NCBI GenBank assembly: GCA_016711435.1
Contig: JADJSY010000034.1
Coordinates: forward strand, 6,411 to 70,410
DNA length: 64,000 bases
Origin: Lewinellaceae bacterium
Lineage (GTDB): Bacteria > Bacteroidota > Bacteroidia > Chitinophagales > Saprospiraceae
Direction: 5' to 3'
The translations under genes and the position numbers were made by a program. Shown piece after piece: positions 1-9,204 of this stretch. Each line of letters starts with the position of its first letter. The stretch's first letter is position 1. The notes below the pieces were generated by a model. It saw only the letters and a program-made list of their open reading frames with translations. It did not search any database and was not told the origin of the DNA.

Positions 1-179
1 GCATCGGCTGCAGCAATGGCCGACTCAGTTTCCACTGCACTGCAGTCGGCTACTTCGGCGAGTATTTCGTTGTTGGCCGGATTGAACACCGGAAAGGTTT
101 TGCCCGATTGGGCGCCAACCCATTCGCCATGAATGTAACTTTGGTGGCGGAGCAGCGTGGAATCTTTCAAAAAAGACAT
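1..179 (-). CDS. gabD: Succinate-semialdehyde dehydrogenase, N-terminal part (cut by window edge)
   Basis: Only the first 59 codons are inside the window. They read MSFLKDSTLLRHQSYIHGEW and go on through a GKTFPVFNPANNEILAEV stretch. This is the N-terminus typical of the NAD(P)-dependent succinate-semialdehyde dehydrogenase (GabD) branch of aldehyde dehydrogenases, which oxidises succinate semialdehyde to succinate. The ATG at 179 gives the family's usual N-terminal length. The cofactor-binding and catalytic Cys/Glu regions lie outside the window, so function rests on N-terminal similarity only. It is the next gene downstream of the dipeptidase on the same strand, with a 34-base gap of TTTATGG-like repeat words. 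Confidence 0.75.
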   Translation of the reverse strand, partial: MSFLKDSTLLRHQSYIHGEWVGAQSGKTFPVFNPANNEILAEVADCSAVETESAIAAAD

Positions 180-180
180 T

Positions 181-213
181 TTTTATTGGTTTATTGGTTT
201 ACAGGTTTATGGT
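181..213. repeat. Short heptad-like repeat tract (GGTTTAT words)
   Basis: The gap between gabD and the dipeptidase gene consists of repeated GGTTTAT and GGTTTAC words. Similar words build the long inverted repeat at 61045-61222. Only one arm is present here, so no hairpin is predicted. Confidence 0.5.
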
Positions 214-1056
214 TTATTCTTTGCCCTCGGGGCAGGGCCACAAATAATCGGACAAAGGATAGTTGCGTTTTTGATAGGAAAAATGCCACCACTCCGTCCG
301 GATGCCTTTGAAACCGACCGCCTCCAGGGTTTTGCGAAGCAAGGCCCGGTTGGCCAGAACCTGGGCGGATAAACGCGTAAAATCGGTGTGCGCCTTCTCC
401 CCGAAAAAGTCGTAAGGCGTCCCCATATCGAGTTCCTTGCCCTGGGCATCCACGATACTGAGGTCGACGGCAGCCCCCCGGCTGTGCATCGAACCTTTCG
501 TGGGTGGCGTTACATAATTCGGATCGGGCACCTTATCCCACAGCCGTTGCTGATAGGGCCGGGGACGGTAACAATCAAACATAACCAGTGTTAAACCGTT
601 GTTTTTCAGCGACTTGTTAGCTTTTACTATGGCTTCTGCCGCTTCCGGACGCAGGAGACAACGCGCGCAATCATAAATTTTGGATTTGGTGAAATTGTCC
701 GCAGTGGCATACCGGATGTCTAAACGGATCGTTGGGTCCAGGGCCGCCAGGTCGGCAAACCCGTTTTGCAAAATGGCGGCTCCCGGTACGCCTGGGGTAG
801 CGCCCGGCGCCCGCTCTGATCCGCTTTTACCCGCAGATGCCGCCGGTGGGGGCGGAGCAGCAGACTCGGCTTCTCCTGCCGGTTCTTCCAAATCTATCGG
901 TTTGGGTGCAATGGTATCCCTTGCAGTGCCGGCCTCGGGAATGTCTTGGGATATCTTTGACTGCGGCGGCGGGGCGCCCGAATCACAGGCGATTATGGCC
1001 CCGATGAATGGAAGAACAAGGGCGATCATTTTTATCATGGCGGTTATGACGGTCAA
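214..1056 (-). CDS. ddpX: D-alanyl-D-alanine dipeptidase family lipoprotein (VanX/DdpX type)
   Basis: This 280-residue protein has a hydrophobic N-terminus ending in a lipobox-like GAIIAC (Cys24), so it is probably an envelope lipoprotein. A low-complexity Pro/Ala/Gly linker of about 70 residues follows, then a peptidase M15D domain from about residue 95. The zinc-site motif SMHSRGAAVDLS (His191, Asp198) and the EWWH motif (Glu255, His258) are intact, as is the DCYRP motif near residue 161. The family hydrolyses D-Ala-D-Ala, either for vancomycin resistance or to recycle cell-wall dipeptide. No van genes are nearby, so a recycling or housekeeping role is more likely; that is inference. The start at 1056 could be replaced by the internal Met at residue 7 or 10. 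Confidence 0.85.
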   Translation of the reverse strand: MTVITAMIKMIALVLPFIGAIIACDSGAPPPQSKISQDIPEAGTARDTIAPKPIDLEEPAGEAESAAPPPPAASAGKSGSERAPGATPGVPGAAILQNGFADLAALDPTIRLDIRYATADNFTKSKIYDCARCLLRPEAAEAIVKANKSLKNNGLTLVMFDCYRPRPYQQRLWDKVPDPNYVTPPTKGSMHSRGAAVDLSIVDAQGKELDMGTPYDFFGEKAHTDFTRLSAQVLANRALLRKTLEAVGFKGIRTEWWHFSYQKRNYPLSDYLWPCPEGKE

Positions 1057-1228
1057 GTTGAATGTTTAGGCACCACACAAACGTACGAGCATGTTCTGGA
1101 TTTTCAATTTCACGGTATATCTCAAAATACCCGTGTTTTTGTTTCTGTCTCTAAAATCCTGTAATTCATCGAAAGCCTGTAAACGAAAGCAAACATTTTT
1201 GCGTTTAACTGACTACTTTTTTAATGCT

Positions 1229-2356
1229 ATGCAAACGAGTCAACTACCTGCTACCCGCACAATATTCCGCCGCTTCAACCTTCGCCAGGTTTGCAGAACT
1301 ATCTTCCCGATGTCGCCGCTGCTCCTTAGAGGGATTTTTGCGGCTGCACAACCTGTACCATATCCCGGACAACCGGCCACCGGTCCCGGCGGCGCAGAGT
1401 ATACACACCAGTCCGTGGCTTTTTACGATAATGCAACCACCGCAGACGGCTACTGGCTGTTTGAACCGACCGATCCGAAACCGGATTCGGCGGAAGTTGT
1501 CGTATTCATGCACGGTTATGGCGCTTACAACCCGATGGCCTACGGCAAATGGATCAAGCACCTGGTCGCTAAAGGCAACATCGTTATTTATCCGCGCTAC
1601 CAGAAAAACCTGGTGTGGCCCCGCCCCGAAGGATTTCCCGAAAACGCGGCCAAAGGTATCCGCGATGCCCTGAAAGCGCTCGAACAGGACGGCCATGTCA
1701 GACCCCGAACGGAAAAAGTGGCGTATATCGCCCATTCCTACGGCGGGGTCATTGTCAGCAACCTCGCCGTCCACTGGGAAAAATACGACATCCCGAAACC
1801 CGCATCCATCTTGTTGTGCGAGCCGGGTAGCGGGCCTTTTAAAGGCGCCAGGCTGCCTGATTACGCGGGAATACCCTCCGATATCAGCATGGTCGTGGTG
1901 GTGGGCGAAGATGACTATGTGGTCGGCGACGAGTTTGGCCGGCTTGTGTTTGAAACCGCCGTCAATACCCCCCAGCGCAATCTGGTGGTGCAACGCCGCG
2001 ACCGCGATACCCTGGGGCGTCGGTGGGTGCTGGCCTCGCATTCGGAACCGTACTCGTACGACCTCGATTTCGATACCGGCGTGCGCAACTATACCTCCAA
2101 ACGCGTCCTGATGACCTCCCGCCTCAATGAAGTGGACTTCAATTGTTACTGGAAATTTGCAGATGCCCTCATGGATCATACCCGGCAGGGCTGCAACGAA
2201 CATATCGCATTCGGCAATACCCCCGAACAATGCTACCTGGGCTGCTGGTCTGATGGCCGGCACATGCGACCGATGGAGGTGATTCTGCCTGGCGACAAAC
2301 ACAGGGAAGCGATTGCGCCCGCGCGGCAGATGAGCGTGGGAGGGACGCAGAAGTGA
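1229..2356 (+). CDS. Alpha/beta hydrolase, probably exported
   Basis: The protein has about 375 residues from the ATG at 1229; in-frame starts at 1091 and 1310 are alternatives. The hydrolase fold shows an oxyanion segment VVVFMHGYGAYNP and a nucleophile elbow IAHSYGG (variant of GxSxG). A KNLVWPRPEGFPENAAKGI segment lies between them, where cutinase and PET-hydrolase-like folds place a helix. A likely catalytic Asp is in VVVVGEDDYVVGD. The N-terminus is basic then hydrophobic and may be a weak signal peptide. Substrate is unknown. It is convergent with lpxK, and both stops border a 41-base inverted repeat. Confidence 0.7.
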   Translation: MQTSQLPATRTIFRRFNLRQVCRTIFPMSPLLLRGIFAAAQPVPYPGQPATGPGGAEYTHQSVAFYDNATTADGYWLFEPTDPKPDSAEVVVFMHGYGAYNPMAYGKWIKHLVAKGNIVIYPRYQKNLVWPRPEGFPENAAKGIRDALKALEQDGHVRPRTEKVAYIAHSYGGVIVSNLAVHWEKYDIPKPASILLCEPGSGPFKGARLPDYAGIPSDISMVVVVGEDDYVVGDEFGRLVFETAVNTPQRNLVVQRRDRDTLGRRWVLASHSEPYSYDLDFDTGVRNYTSKRVLMTSRLNEVDFNCYWKFADALMDHTRQGCNEHIAFGNTPEQCYLGCWSDGRHMRPMEVILPGDKHREAIAPARQMSVGGTQK

Positions 2357-2359
2357 GGG

Positions 2360-2504
2360 TTGTTGAGATTGTTGAGGGTTGAGTTTGTTGAGGGCCGCTC
2401 GGTGAACAACAACCTCCTTCACAGGTGAGATTAACTCATTTATGGTTTAATTTCACCTTCATAGAGCGGCTCTCAACAAACTCAACCCTCAACAATCTCA
2501 ACAA
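2360..2504. repeat. Long inverted repeat between convergent genes (CTCAACA words)
   Basis: The arms are 2360-2400 and 2464-2504, 41 bases each with one mismatch. They are built from TTGTTGAG-like words and capped by GCCGCTC/GAGCGGC. The loop contains a weaker inner repeat (GGTGAGATTAA against TTTAATTTCACC). The left arm starts 3 bases after the hydrolase stop and the right arm ends 3 bases before the lpxK stop, so the hairpin fills the gap and could act as a bidirectional terminator or an mRNA 3' end stabiliser (inference). Confidence 0.9.
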
Positions 2505-2507
2505 TCT

Positions 2508-3575
2508 TCACACCTTAAAATTCATCATAAACTCCCGCACAGCCTTTTGAAATCCCGCTTCGTCATCGTCGCAAAAAACGACCTCGACCGGCAGCACATA
2601 CACAGGCAGTTTGTTTTCAAGAAAAAAATCGAGGCGCAACTCCAGGCGCGCAGCGTCCTTTTCTGTCGTGATGATGATTTTTTCCCTCGACTCTATCCGG
2701 TCGAATCGCTTTTTCAGGTCGAACAGGTCGTCTTCCTTAAAATAATGGTGATCCGTAAATTCCAGGGTTTGTACAGACCGTGCCTGTCCGGCCAGGTACG
2801 TCAGCAGGTAGTCGGTATTGGCGATTGCGCTCAGTAACAGTACGTCTGTCTGCAAGTCGAGCGGCCTGAGGGTTTCGGATTGAAACAGCTGGTAAGGCTC
2901 ACCGTATTCGTAGCGGGAAAAAAAGACCTGCTGGTGGTGATACGGGTCAATTTCCAGCAGCATGTCGCGGCGCTGTCTCAGGCTCAAATCCGCCGGGCAT
3001 TTGCTGATAACAATAATATCGGCCCGGCGATAACCGTAGCGCCATTCCCGCAGCCGGCCCGAAGGAATCAGCCAGTCGCGCGTAAAAGGCCGGTTGAATT
3101 CCGTCAGCATGATGTTCAGTCCGGGCGTGACGGCCAGGTGCTGAAAAGCATCATCGAGCAGGACACATTGGGAACCCGGGTTGTTTTTGACCAATTCCGG
3201 CACCCCCAACACGCGGCTTTCACTCACGCTGATGGCGGCTTCCGGGAATTTGCGTTTGAATTGCAGCGGCTCGTCGCCTACCTGCTCGGCCGTATCGAAA
3301 CTATTCACCGCATAATAACCGGTAGTTTTCCGCCCATAGCCCCGGCTCAATACCGCCACTTCGACATACTGTCCCATCCAGCGCAACAAATACTCGATAT
3401 GTGGCGACTTGCCCGCGCCGCCTATGGAAAGGTTGCCCACTGAAATCACCGGCAAATCAAAACGCACGCTACGCAGGGCGCCGATCCGGTACAATAAATC
3501 GCGCAGGCCAATACCCAGCCCGTACAGCAATGCCAAAGGCAGCAGTAAAACACGAATGACAATATCCTCTGGCAT
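2508..3575 (-). CDS. lpxK: Tetraacyldisaccharide 4'-kinase (lipid A synthesis)
   Basis: LpxK phosphorylates the 4' position of the lipid A disaccharide at the inner membrane. The 355 residues match the family length. An N-terminal membrane-associated segment precedes the Walker A variant SVGNLSIGGAGKSP (residues 45-58), and the conserved AVLSRGYGRKT and LLDDAFQH motifs follow. The start at 3575 puts the hydrophobic helix IVIRVLLLPLALLYGLG at the N-terminus, as in other LpxK proteins. It shows the organism makes lipopolysaccharide-type lipid A. It lies downstream of comM on the same strand, with a 113-base gap. Confidence 0.95.
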   Translation of the reverse strand: MPEDIVIRVLLLPLALLYGLGIGLRDLLYRIGALRSVRFDLPVISVGNLSIGGAGKSPHIEYLLRWMGQYVEVAVLSRGYGRKTTGYYAVNSFDTAEQVGDEPLQFKRKFPEAAISVSESRVLGVPELVKNNPGSQCVLLDDAFQHLAVTPGLNIMLTEFNRPFTRDWLIPSGRLREWRYGYRRADIIVISKCPADLSLRQRRDMLLEIDPYHHQQVFFSRYEYGEPYQLFQSETLRPLDLQTDVLLLSAIANTDYLLTYLAGQARSVQTLEFTDHHYFKEDDLFDLKKRFDRIESREKIIITTEKDAARLELRLDFFLENKLPVYVLPVEVVFCDDDEAGFQKAVREFMMNFKV

Positions 3576-3688
3576 GAAATGAATTACACTTAAATTGCCG
3601 TAAAAGTAACAGCGCCCACTACAACACAGATAATATCCTGAAGGTTATAAGAAAATAATTTTTGGGCCGTTGGTAAAAGTGCCTTCCC

Positions 3689-5248
3689 TCACCCCGCCCA
3701 CCCCTCCCGATCCAAACTCCTGTAATGAATCGCCTCCGCCAAATCCTCGATCCTGATATCCGGACTACCCGCCAGGTCCGCCGCCGTACGCGCCACTTTC
3801 AGGATGCGGTCGTAGGCGCGGGCGCTGAGTTGCAGGCGTTCCATGGCCGTTTTGAGCAAGGAAAGCCCCGCAGGTGTCAGTTGACATACCTCATGTACCA
3901 TGCGGCTGGGCATTTGCGCGTTGGAGTACACGTCTTTTAAATCCTTGAATCGTTCGGCCTGCACATCCCGGGCGCGCAGTACGCGCTGGAGAATGTCGGC
4001 GCTGTTGAGTTTGGGTCGTTCGGTGGTGGTCAGTTCGTCGTAACTCACAGGCGTCACTTCCACATGCAGGTCGATGCGATCGAGCAGGGGGCCGGAAATT
4101 TTGGAGACATAGCGTTTGACGACGCCCGGGCCGCAGACGCAGTCTTTTTCGGGGTGGTTGTAGTAGCCGCAGGGGCAGGGGTTCATCGAAGCCACCAGCA
4201 TAAAACTGGCGGGATAGTCCACGCTCACTTTAGCGCGGCTGATGGTCACCCGGCGTTCTTCCATCGGCTGGCGCATCACTTCCAGGGCTGTGCGTTTGAA
4301 TTCCGGCAATTCGTCCAGAAAGAGAACGCCGTTGTGGGCCAGGCTGATTTCGCCGGGCATCGGGTCGGAGCCGCCACCCACCAGCGCCACATCGCTGATA
4401 GTATGGTGCGGCGCCCGGAAAGGCCGGGTAGTGACCAGCGAGGCGTTGTCGGGCAAAATACCCGACACCGAGTGGATTTTGGTGGTATCCAGCGCTTCAT
4501 ACAAGGTCAGCGGAGGCAGAATAGTGGGCAGTCGCCGCGCAAGCATAGTTTTTCCTGCGCCTGGCGGACCGATCAGAATGACATTGTGGCCACCCGCCGC
4601 TGCCAGTTCGAGCGCCCGTTTAATGTTTTCCTGGCCTTTTACATCCGCAAAATCGACGTCGTACACACCGGCGGCGTTGGCAAATTCCTCGCGGGTATTG
4701 ACCTGCATGGGTTGTATATCCGAACCGCCGGCCAGTATGTCGATGGCTTCGCGCAGGTTTTCCACGCCGTAAATGGCCACGTCGCTGACGATGGCTGCTT
4801 CCCGGGCATTGGCTTTCGGTAAAATAAAACCCTTGAATTTTTCTTTTCTGGCCTGAATGGAAACGGGCAGCGCACCTTTGATGGGCCGCAGCGAACCGTC
4901 GAGCGAGAGTTCGCCCATGATGAAATATTCATCGAGTCCGTCTGGCGGAATCACGCCAGAACCGGCGAGCATCCCGATGGCAATGGGCAGATCAAAGGCA
5001 GAGCCTTCCTTGCGGATGTCCGCAGGGGCCAGGTTGATGATTGTTTTGAGACGTGGGATACGAATGCCGGAGTTTTTCACGGCAGCTTCGATGCGGGGCA
5101 GGCTCTCCCGCACGGCGCTGTCGGGGAGTCCGACGATAAAAATGCCCGGCTTATCGGTGTTACCGACCGCACCGCCGGTATTGATTTCAATGGTAATGGT
5201 TCGGGCGTCGACGCCATGGACGGAGCCGGCATAGGTTTTAACTAACAT
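3689..5248 (-). CDS. comM: YifB/ComM-family Mg-chelatase-like AAA+ ATPase
   Basis: The 519-residue protein has the YifB layout: an N-terminal Lon-protease-like (ChlI) domain, then a magnesium-chelatase-type AAA+ domain with Walker A GPPGAGKT (residues 227-234), a Walker B region in GVLFLDELPEF, a cysteine cluster CPCGYYNHPEKDCVCG, and a C-terminal Mg_chelatase_C domain. In competent bacteria ComM is a hexameric helicase that promotes branch migration during integration of transformed DNA. The catalytic residues of the Lon-like part are not expected to be functional in this family. The ATG at 5248 (MLVKTYAGSVHGVDA) is the normal family start. Confidence 0.93.
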   Translation of the reverse strand: MLVKTYAGSVHGVDARTITIEINTGGAVGNTDKPGIFIVGLPDSAVRESLPRIEAAVKNSGIRIPRLKTIINLAPADIRKEGSAFDLPIAIGMLAGSGVIPPDGLDEYFIMGELSLDGSLRPIKGALPVSIQARKEKFKGFILPKANAREAAIVSDVAIYGVENLREAIDILAGGSDIQPMQVNTREEFANAAGVYDVDFADVKGQENIKRALELAAAGGHNVILIGPPGAGKTMLARRLPTILPPLTLYEALDTTKIHSVSGILPDNASLVTTRPFRAPHHTISDVALVGGGSDPMPGEISLAHNGVLFLDELPEFKRTALEVMRQPMEERRVTISRAKVSVDYPASFMLVASMNPCPCGYYNHPEKDCVCGPGVVKRYVSKISGPLLDRIDLHVEVTPVSYDELTTTERPKLNSADILQRVLRARDVQAERFKDLKDVYSNAQMPSRMVHEVCQLTPAGLSLLKTAMERLQLSARAYDRILKVARTAADLAGSPDIRIEDLAEAIHYRSLDREGWAG

Positions 5249-5379
5249 AATGAAGCGAGCGAGTGTGTGGATGAATAGCGGATTAAAAGCGCTTAAAGGT
5301 AGGAAAAGAAATGGTTTGCTGGGTGTGGGGTGGGAAAAAATCTATTGCGTGATCGCTCATCTTGACGATCGTAATTATA

Positions 5380-5412
5380 GATTTGACAACTTTCAAAAAA
5401 AGTTGTCAAATC
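5380..5412. promoter_or_regulatory. Perfect 13-base inverted repeat overlapping the promoter of the giant gene
   Basis: The arms GATTTGACAACTT (5380-5392) and AAGTTGTCAAATC (5400-5412) are perfectly complementary around a 7-base AT-rich spacer. The right arm contains the -33 TTG of the promoter at 5403-5432. This is the geometry of an operator for a dimeric regulator. It could instead be a hairpin ending some minus-strand transcript; no run of T follows it. Confidence 0.6.
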
Positions 5413-5432
5413 TCTTCCCATTATTATATTTG
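5403..5432 (+). promoter_or_regulatory. Bacteroidota-type promoter for the VHL-repeat gene
   Basis: A TTG at 5403-5405 is followed after 19 bases by TATATTTG at 5425-5432, an exact match to the Bacteroidota -7 element TAnnTTTG at the expected spacing. Transcription would start near 5440, leaving a leader of about 40 bases before the ATG at 5479. Confidence 0.7.
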
Positions 5433-5478
5433 CCCGTAGATCAGATAATACATTTATAATTTCAACAAAAGGGAATTC

Positions 5479-8400
5479 ATGGATAAAACTATTACATTCA
5501 CCAACGCCTCGGGGATTTTCTTTCAATTGTTTCAAAAAACAAGTTCACAGATCCCGGGAGCCGTAGAGTTGGTTTATTTAAACGATCTGCCTCCAGATGG
5601 AACTATTGTAACACCTATCCCCGACTCGACAGACAAATCCAAAATAATTTTTTATTTCCTGCCTCTTGCCCATCCTAAAGGGACGATAGGGCGCTTTATT
5701 TATGCCGGGGAGAATGCCCTGCCCAGCATTTGTGAAACGTATACCTACGATCCGCTTACGCCCGTTGATAATTGCAAAGTCACAGTCATAGTGACTGTCA
5801 CAGAATCTGCTACCCCTGCCACTGTTCGTCTCGAAAACAAATCGAACCTAAGGCTTTCTTTGGAGAGAATGGGTCCTATGAAGGTTTTTGAAGAGGGCAA
5901 AAAGGACAGTTTTCAAAAGGTTGCCCAAATCGGCCCGTATGAAACTTTTACTTACAGTGGATTTGTAGGCCAACATTACGTCGTGCGCGATATGTACAGC
6001 GGAATGGTGGTGGAGTGGTTCTACATTAACACACAGGATTTTTCGTACCAGCTTCTCCTCAAAAGTAGATTAAATAGAACAAATGGAAACGAACCCGTAA
6101 CGATTCGATTTATCAATTGCAGCACCATCAAGAAAGGTGTGTATGACATAGCTCCTGACGGTGCATTGACATCTGACATTCCAAAGATCAATATAGGTGA
6201 AGTAGTTGAAGAAAAGGGTCATGCCGGCAACATTTATTATTATCCAGCCCATGATGCTTCCGACATTATACCCGATAATGATGAGGTGCATGACCAATTG
6301 TTTATTGCCGGCACAGCCTCTGTACAAGATGTATTTCTTATCGACAAAACCAAAAGTATTCAGGTATCATTTCACAACCAAATGAACCTGGTACTGAACG
6401 CCTATATGGTGATAAACGGGGTACAGTATCTTTTTGGCAAAAATGCTCCTTCCAGTACAAGCACCCTGCCTTCTTTGGGTGAAATAGCGCCCCACGATAC
6501 CTTGAGCCTCTATTCAGAAATAGGTATGGAGTGGGTGTTTACCGTGAAATATGGAGATGAGGAATCGGGACCGGTACACCGTATGACAGTTTTTGAAGCG
6601 GGGGTTTATAACCTCAACGGCAACCATTTAGGTCAGGCCATTACCGCAGAAAGCGCCACCAGAACTGTTCGGCTTACGAATAAATCTCCGTTCACCATCA
6701 GCGTTCAGGAGAAAAAAACAGACGAAAGCCTCGGCAATATCCTGGGAACGGTGGACAGCGCGAACTACACAGAATTTTTAGAAGTAAAAGTCGGAACAGC
6801 CCTGGAAGCAAAAGATCAGTACAGTGGGCATCGAATTGCACAAATTGTCGTGCCGCATGGCGTTGATACTTTTTTTTACGACATCCAGTATAAATCATGG
6901 AAGAGTCAACACAATGCTACGCTCACTATTTATAACCGAACGAATATATGGCTGAATGCTTATTGGTTCGATTATGACGGCAAGGAGCAACAAATCGCGG
7001 AAATTGCTCCTGGGTGTATTCAAAAACTGAAAACGTTTCTGACACACCCCTGGGTTTTAAAAGACCAAAAGAGTGGCCGAATTGTAGAGTGTTTGTATGC
7101 CAACCAAGCAGAGGAATTGGTCGAAATAAATAGTTTCTCCATCATTCCCAAAGAAGGAGAGCCGACGGTACAAATCACTTTTACAAACAAATTGCCCTTT
7201 GGTGTCGATTTGTATCAAGTGACGGCTGAACACGAAGAGGAATTTCTCCGGTCACTGCCTACTGACGATACCTACACGATGACCAATCTAAATGCGACGC
7301 CGATTCGCATTAGAGAGTTCCAGTCCCAGGCAGAGGTAGAATTGTATGTTCCGGGTACGGCGCCGGTACAAATGTTGGATATCCAACTAAAAGCACCTCA
7401 TTCTTCCTTGACAACGAAGGTGGAAATTATCAATCTATCCGTATTCAATATAGAAGTATTTGCTTTTGATGAAAATGGTAATTACAAGAAACTGGTCGGA
7501 ATAGATCCCAGGATGTCCGAAAACGTATCCGATGTTGTAGTCGGGCAGCCGTTCTTTATCCGGGAGAAAAAAAGCCAAAAAGTAATGGGGTATTTTGTAA
7601 GTACCGTCAACCCCGTTCGATATGAGTTTTCAGGTATCAATCTTCGTTCCGTAGTTTCAGAACAAACGAATCGGGTCACCTTCCAAAATGCCTCCAAACT
7701 ACCTGTCGACGTTTACTGGATGAACTACAATGGGGAAGAAGAATTAAAGGGGCACATGGAGCCTCAGACAGATATTCTGCAAAAGGTAATTTTCAATGAA
7801 GCGAGAATCGGTCACATCTATGCTTTCAGAGAGACAAACTCCAATATTCTTTTGGATGAAGCGATCATTAGCAGCAGCAGCGACTATCAGACCAGGGATA
7901 TCACGGCTCGTATCATCTCCCCTACCACGCGGAATGCAGACCAGTTGTGGTCGGGTGAGGTGGCATTGTTTACCGAACCCAATTACCAAGGCAAAGTCTA
8001 TATTTTTCACAACGATGCCTACAGTTATTTAAAACAAGAAATAGGGGCGCCCATTAAATCCATCAAATTAGGCCCTGGCACAGCATTGACCGGCTTTACC
8101 GATGTTACTTTTTTAGGTAATCATGACGTTTTTTATCTGGATACACCGGATCTGACCGGGACTGACATCCAATACAACATGTCGTCTTTCCAGATTTCAA
8201 CTATTACGCCTGAACTGACTTCCGGTATTTCAGCTATATCCCGCCTGACGGAGGAGCCAGTACTGACACCTAATACCGGAAAAAAAGAAATTAGTTATCG
8301 AACCGTTTACAGAACAACCATCACATTCCCGGCAACAGTTTCGGCAGTTGATATTTTTTCTACGGAAGAAACCACTTTTGAAGCCGGCGGCAAAACCTAT

Positions 8401-9204
8401 ACGGTTGACCCGGTAAAACACGCCCGAATTCATGTAAATAGTGCGAAGCAACTTGTGCTGACGTCCCCGGCTACCAAACTTCGCGAATCCATTCTGATGC
8501 TCCGTACCGACACCATGCTCGAAAACGAGCGATTTTTTGTGTTCCAGGATGTCGATTTGCATAAAAAATTAGCCAATCTAGAAACCGGTACATTAGCAAA
8601 AAACAAACAGCTGCTTGGCATCAAACCGAATTACACGGATGATCAAATACAAGGCGTACAAACGGCTATTCAAAACCTGGCAAAAGCCATGCCTGCCGTA
8701 CATGGGGCAAAAGCAATCGGACAAACCAAAGACCTGTACACTGCGCCCGATGGTATGACATACCATACCTGGGGGCTGAATTTTACAAATGGCGAAACAG
8801 CCGGTAACAATCAGGCCGTTTTCCGGCCGCTTTCAGCAGAAGAAATCGCGGCAGCCACCCGGCTAGACGCCGTGGATATTCCTCGCAGAAACCTGGATAC
8901 GGAGGTGGGGCAATTGGGGGTCTGGGATTTTGCCAAAAAAGTAACCAGCATTGTGATTCAACCCGTAGCATTAGTCAAGCAAGTAGCGATAAGTGCTGCT
9001 GGGGGGGCTTCCAGCGTCGCCCAAAAAAGCGTTTCTGCGGTTGCCGGTACCGTTAAGGGCGTCGTAGATGTGGCTTCCGATATAGCCCAAAAAGGCGCTT
9101 CTGCTGTCGCAGGCGCCGCCAACGACGTCGCAGAAGTGACTTCCGGCGTCGCCCAAAAGGCGCTTCTGCTGTCGCAGATACCGCCAAAGACGTTGCAGGC
9201 GTGA
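5479..9204 (+). CDS. Giant protein with serial VHL-beta-like domains and a beta/gamma-crystallin-like domain (N-terminal part, frameshifted)
   Basis: This 1241-residue frame has no signal peptide. Residues 1-800 hold about nine beta-sandwich-like units of 70-90 residues, each opening with a pattern like VTFxNxSxxxVxVYW. The unit at 478-545 (YNRTNIWLNAYWFDYDGKE, then IAEIAPG and THPWVLKDQKSG) closely follows the human VHL beta domain (CNRSPR, VWLNFDGE, LPPGTG, HLWLFRDAGT). Residues 824-910 resemble a beta/gamma-crystallin domain (ALFTEPNYQGKVYIF). From about 1165 an Ala/Val-rich 22-residue repeat resembles LEA amphipathic helices. The frame ends in a short unrelated tail (ALLLSQIPPKTLQA) because GCCCAAAAGG near 9151 has one A fewer than its sister repeat near 9084. 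Adding it joins this frame to the next for about 1983 residues. Function is unknown. Confidence 0.75.
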   Translation: MDKTITFTNASGIFFQLFQKTSSQIPGAVELVYLNDLPPDGTIVTPIPDSTDKSKIIFYFLPLAHPKGTIGRFIYAGENALPSICETYTYDPLTPVDNCKVTVIVTVTESATPATVRLENKSNLRLSLERMGPMKVFEEGKKDSFQKVAQIGPYETFTYSGFVGQHYVVRDMYSGMVVEWFYINTQDFSYQLLLKSRLNRTNGNEPVTIRFINCSTIKKGVYDIAPDGALTSDIPKINIGEVVEEKGHAGNIYYYPAHDASDIIPDNDEVHDQLFIAGTASVQDVFLIDKTKSIQVSFHNQMNLVLNAYMVINGVQYLFGKNAPSSTSTLPSLGEIAPHDTLSLYSEIGMEWVFTVKYGDEESGPVHRMTVFEAGVYNLNGNHLGQAITAESATRTVRLTNKSPFTISVQEKKTDESLGNILGTVDSANYTEFLEVKVGTALEAKDQYSGHRIAQIVVPHGVDTFFYDIQYKSWKSQHNATLTIYNRTNIWLNAYWFDYDGKEQQIAEIAPGCIQKLKTFLTHPWVLKDQKSGRIVECLYANQAEELVEINSFSIIPKEGEPTVQITFTNKLPFGVDLYQVTAEHEEEFLRSLPTDDTYTMTNLNATPIRIREFQSQAEVELYVPGTAPVQMLDIQLKAPHSSLTTKVEIINLSVFNIEVFAFDENGNYKKLVGIDPRMSENVSDVVVGQPFFIREKKSQKVMGYFVSTVNPVRYEFSGINLRSVVSEQTNRVTFQNASKLPVDVYWMNYNGEEELKGHMEPQTDILQKVIFNEARIGHIYAFRETNSNILLDEAIISSSSDYQTRDITARIISPTTRNADQLWSGEVALFTEPNYQGKVYIFHNDAYSYLKQEIGAPIKSIKLGPGTALTGFTDVTFLGNHDVFYLDTPDLTGTDIQYNMSSFQISTITPELTSGISAISRLTEEPVLTPNTGKKEISYRTVYRTTITFPATVSAVDIFSTEETTFEAGGKTYTVDPVKHARIHVNSAKQLVLTSPATKLRESILMLRTDTMLENERFFVFQDVDLHKKLANLETGTLAKNKQLLGIKPNYTDDQIQGVQTAIQNLAKAMPAVHGAKAIGQTKDLYTAPDGMTYHTWGLNFTNGETAGNNQAVFRPLSAEEIAAATRLDAVDIPRRNLDTEVGQLGVWDFAKKVTSIVIQPVALVKQVAISAAGGASSVAQKSVSAVAGTVKGVVDVASDIAQKGASAVAGAANDVAEVTSGVAQKALLLSQIPPKTLQA

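Noticed and set aside
1244..2422. Minus-strand open frame of 392 codons
   Set aside because: It is antisense to the alpha/beta hydrolase and His/Ala-rich without motifs, as expected for a shadow.
5479..9204. T9SS or Sec-exported adhesin identity for the giant protein
   Set aside because: No signal peptide at the N-terminus and no C-terminal sorting domain in the joined frame.
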